Source: Glaciihabitans arcticus | GTDB taxonomy: Bacteria > Actinomycetota > Actinomycetes > Actinomycetales > Microbacteriaceae | DNA: 64,000 nt | NCBI RefSeq assembly: GCF_004310685.1 | Contig: NZ_SISG01000001.1 | Location: 2,480,001 to 2,544,000 of the forward strand | Direction: 5' to 3' | Part shown: one piece after another, positions 62,703 to 64,000 of the stretch | Layout: the number at the start of each line of letters is the position of its first letter | How positions within the stretch are numbered: the stretch's first letter is position 1 | The notes under the pieces: generated by a model | The model's input: the letters and a program-made list of their open reading frames with translations, nothing else | What the model was told of the DNA's origin: nothing | Database searches by the model: none | Made by a program: the position numbers and the translations under genes

Positions 62703-63814
62703 TGGTCGCCTCCGAACGATGCCTCGTAGTCGGCGAGCCACTGCTTCTGCGAATCGATCACGGGATGCGGCTCCGAGTAGACGTGGTCGAAGATCTTCGC
62801 CGTGGACGGAGTCTCGAGGGCGAGGGTGCGCCCCCGGATGTCGGCCGCGAAGTCGGCGGCCTCCACCTCAAGCTCGGCGAAGAACGCGTCGCTCTCGCCG
62901 CGGCCGCGCAGGTAGGTCTCGAAGCGGCTGATCGGGTCGCGCTCGGCCCAGTACTCGACCTCGGAGTTCTCGCGGTACTTGGTCGGGTCGTCGGAGGACG
63001 TGTGCGCGCCCATGCGGTAGGTCAGCGCCTCGATGAGTCGGGGTCCGCCGCCGGCACGGATGCGCTCGAGATTGGCGAACGAGACCGCGTAGCTCGCGAG
63101 CACGTCGTTGCCGTCGATCTGCACGCCCGGGATGCCGAAGCCCTCCGAGCGCAGGTAGAGCGGGGTGCGCGACTGGGTGCTGACCGGAACCGAGATCGCC
63201 CAGTGGTTGTTCTGCAAAAAGAACAGCACGGGAGCCTGGTAGCTCGCGGCGAACACGAAGGCCTCGCTCACGTCGCCCTGGCTCGTGGCACCGTCGCCGA
63301 AGTAGGTGATCACGGCGCCGTCGGTTTCGGGATGCCCCGTGCCGGTCGTTCCATCGAGGGTCATCGCCATGGCGACTCCCGTCGCGTGCAGGGTGTGGGA
63401 TCCGATGACCAGCGTGTACAGGTGGAAGTTGCCGTGCTCGGCAGGGTTCCAGCCGCCGTGCGTGGTGCCCCTCAGCAGCTTGATGATGTTGAGCGGATCG
63501 ACGCCGCGGATGCGCGCGATGGCGTGCTCGCGGTAGGCCGGGAAGATGTGGTCCTGCGCGCGGGCTGCGTAGCCGGAGCCGACCTGCGCCGCCTCCTGGC
63601 CGAGGCTCGGCACCCAGAGGCCGAGCTGGCCCTGGCGCTGCAGGTTGGTTGCCTCATTGTCGAAGCGGCGGATGACGACCATCTGGCGATGGAATTCGCG
63701 CAGTTGCTCGTCGCTGAGCGCATCGATGAGCGGCAGGTACTCGGCCGAGGCATCGCTTTCGACGATGGTTCCCTCGGGGGAGAGCAGCTGGACCGTCGCG
63801 GCGGTGTAAGACAT
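62699..63814 (-). CDS. 2-oxoacid dehydrogenase E1 alpha subunit
   Basis: 371 residues. The thiamine diphosphate motif GDGATSQGDVSEAFVFAA...NN is clear (about 174-205), and YRMGAHTSSDDPTKYR is the phosphorylation-loop region typical of branched-chain or pyruvate E1alpha. It begins 4 nt after the aminotransferase stop, so the four genes probably share one transcript. Confidence 0.93.
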   Translation of the reverse strand: MSYTAATVQLLSPEGTIVESDASAEYLPLIDALSDEQLREFHRQMVVIRRFDNEATNLQRQGQLGLWVPSLGQEAAQVGSGYAARAQDHIFPAYREHAIARIRGVDPLNIIKLLRGTTHGGWNPAEHGNFHLYTLVIGSHTLHATGVAMAMTLDGTTGTGHPETDGAVITYFGDGATSQGDVSEAFVFAASYQAPVLFFLQNNHWAISVPVSTQSRTPLYLRSEGFGIPGVQIDGNDVLASYAVSFANLERIRAGGGPRLIEALTYRMGAHTSSDDPTKYRENSEVEYWAERDPISRFETYLRGRGESDAFFAELEVEAADFAADIRGRTLALETPSTAKIFDHVYSEPHPVIDSQKQWLADYEASFGGDQ

Positions 63815-63818
63815 TCGT

Positions 63819-64000
63819 CTAATCTAACGCGGGTTGCGCGGCGCCCGTTCGTAGCTCTCGCACAACGTCCGCCGCAGCTTTGAGGAGTTTGTCTACAGAT
63901 CCGGTCTCGCCGATGCTCACGCGGATGCCCTCGGGCAGCAGTGCGCGCACAACGATTCCGTGCTGTGTGAAGACCTCGGCGGCCCAGGTGGACTGCTCGC
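63819..64000 (-). CDS. Aminotransferase, HisC-like (5' end outside window)
   Basis: Only the last ~60 codons are visible: EQSTWAAEVFTQHGIVVRAL, then LPEGIRVSIGETGSVDKLLK and a TAG stop at 63819-63821. The pattern fits the C-terminal domain of class I/II aminotransferases such as histidinol-phosphate aminotransferase. Upstream of the E1alpha gene, it could act on a branched-chain or aromatic amino acid. Confidence 0.65.
   Translation of the reverse strand, partial: EQSTWAAEVFTQHGIVVRALLPEGIRVSIGETGSVDKLLKAAADVVRELRTGAAQPALD

Overview
The window is a high-GC chromosomal segment from an actinobacterium, most likely a pigmented member of the Microbacteriaceae. The evidence is a complete C50-carotenoid gene set, an HspR-controlled dnaK operon, a fused CopD/CtaG protein, F420-type LLM oxidoreductases, a Septum_form-like secreted protein, very tight gene packing, and many genes with a TANNNT box 6-7 nt before the start codon (leaderless transcripts). 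I see no phage, insertion sequence, CRISPR array, rRNA or replication origin. The only RNA gene is one tRNA-Gly(CCC).

Layout. 1-5758 (-): 5' part of a giant secreted protein with at least 12 in-frame DUF11/DUF7507-type repeats; it runs off the left edge. 6-14 kb: orphan DNA methyltransferase, HAD phosphatase, membrane-anchored Septum_form protein, pyrE, xth, AEC transporter, alpha/beta hydrolase, a DUF6421-like protein. 13.5-15.1 kb: an epimerase-like SDR and a divergent TetR regulator around a 15-bp palindrome. 15.1-19.2 kb: histidine kinase, response regulator, ABC ATPase and permease in one operon with a strong terminator. 19.2-21.3 kb: a four-gene Roadblock/GTPase module resembling Streptomyces conservons but with no histidine kinase. 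21.4-25.6 kb: threonine aldolase, small membrane protein, acyl-CoA ligase, LLM oxidoreductase. 25.7-33.1 kb: heat-shock operon dnaK-grpE-dnaJ-hspR-rRNA methyltransferase-clpB with two HAIR-like operators. 33.2-38.5 kb: Atg22-like MFS, PEP-mutase-type lyase, MarR regulator, thiolase plus thiolase-like lipid-transfer protein. 38.5-44.2 kb: crtE-crtB-crtI-crtYe-crtYf-crtEb with divergent idi. 44.3-49.9 kb: deoC, dcd, tRNA-Gly, hydrolase, DUF2470 protein, two membrane proteins, heme oxygenase behind a possible DtxR/IdeR box, PIF1-like helicase. 50-54.8 kb: secreted GH114-like glycosidase, membrane-anchored unknown, CopD-CtaG. 54.9-60.3 kb: HU, cysteine-poor ribosomal proteins S14/L33/L28, LLM oxidoreductase, znuA-znuC-znuB-zur. 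60.4-64 kb: 2-oxoacid dehydrogenase E2, E1beta, E1alpha and the 3' end of an aminotransferase gene.

How the genes work together. Three blocks read as complete modules. (i) The carotenoid block runs from isopentenyl diphosphate (idi, crtE) through phytoene (crtB) and lycopene (crtI) to prenylated, cyclised C50 pigment (crtEb, crtYe/Yf), and its two halves diverge from a 17-bp spacer carrying overlapping -10 boxes. (ii) The zinc block encodes an ABC importer and its Zur repressor in one operon behind a Fur/Zur-type 19-bp box, close to ribosomal proteins that need no zinc. (iii) The heat-shock block encodes chaperones with their own repressor. The least understood system is the kinase-less conservon-like GTPase module at 19.2-21.3 kb, and the largest unexplained protein is the giant repeat protein at the left edge.
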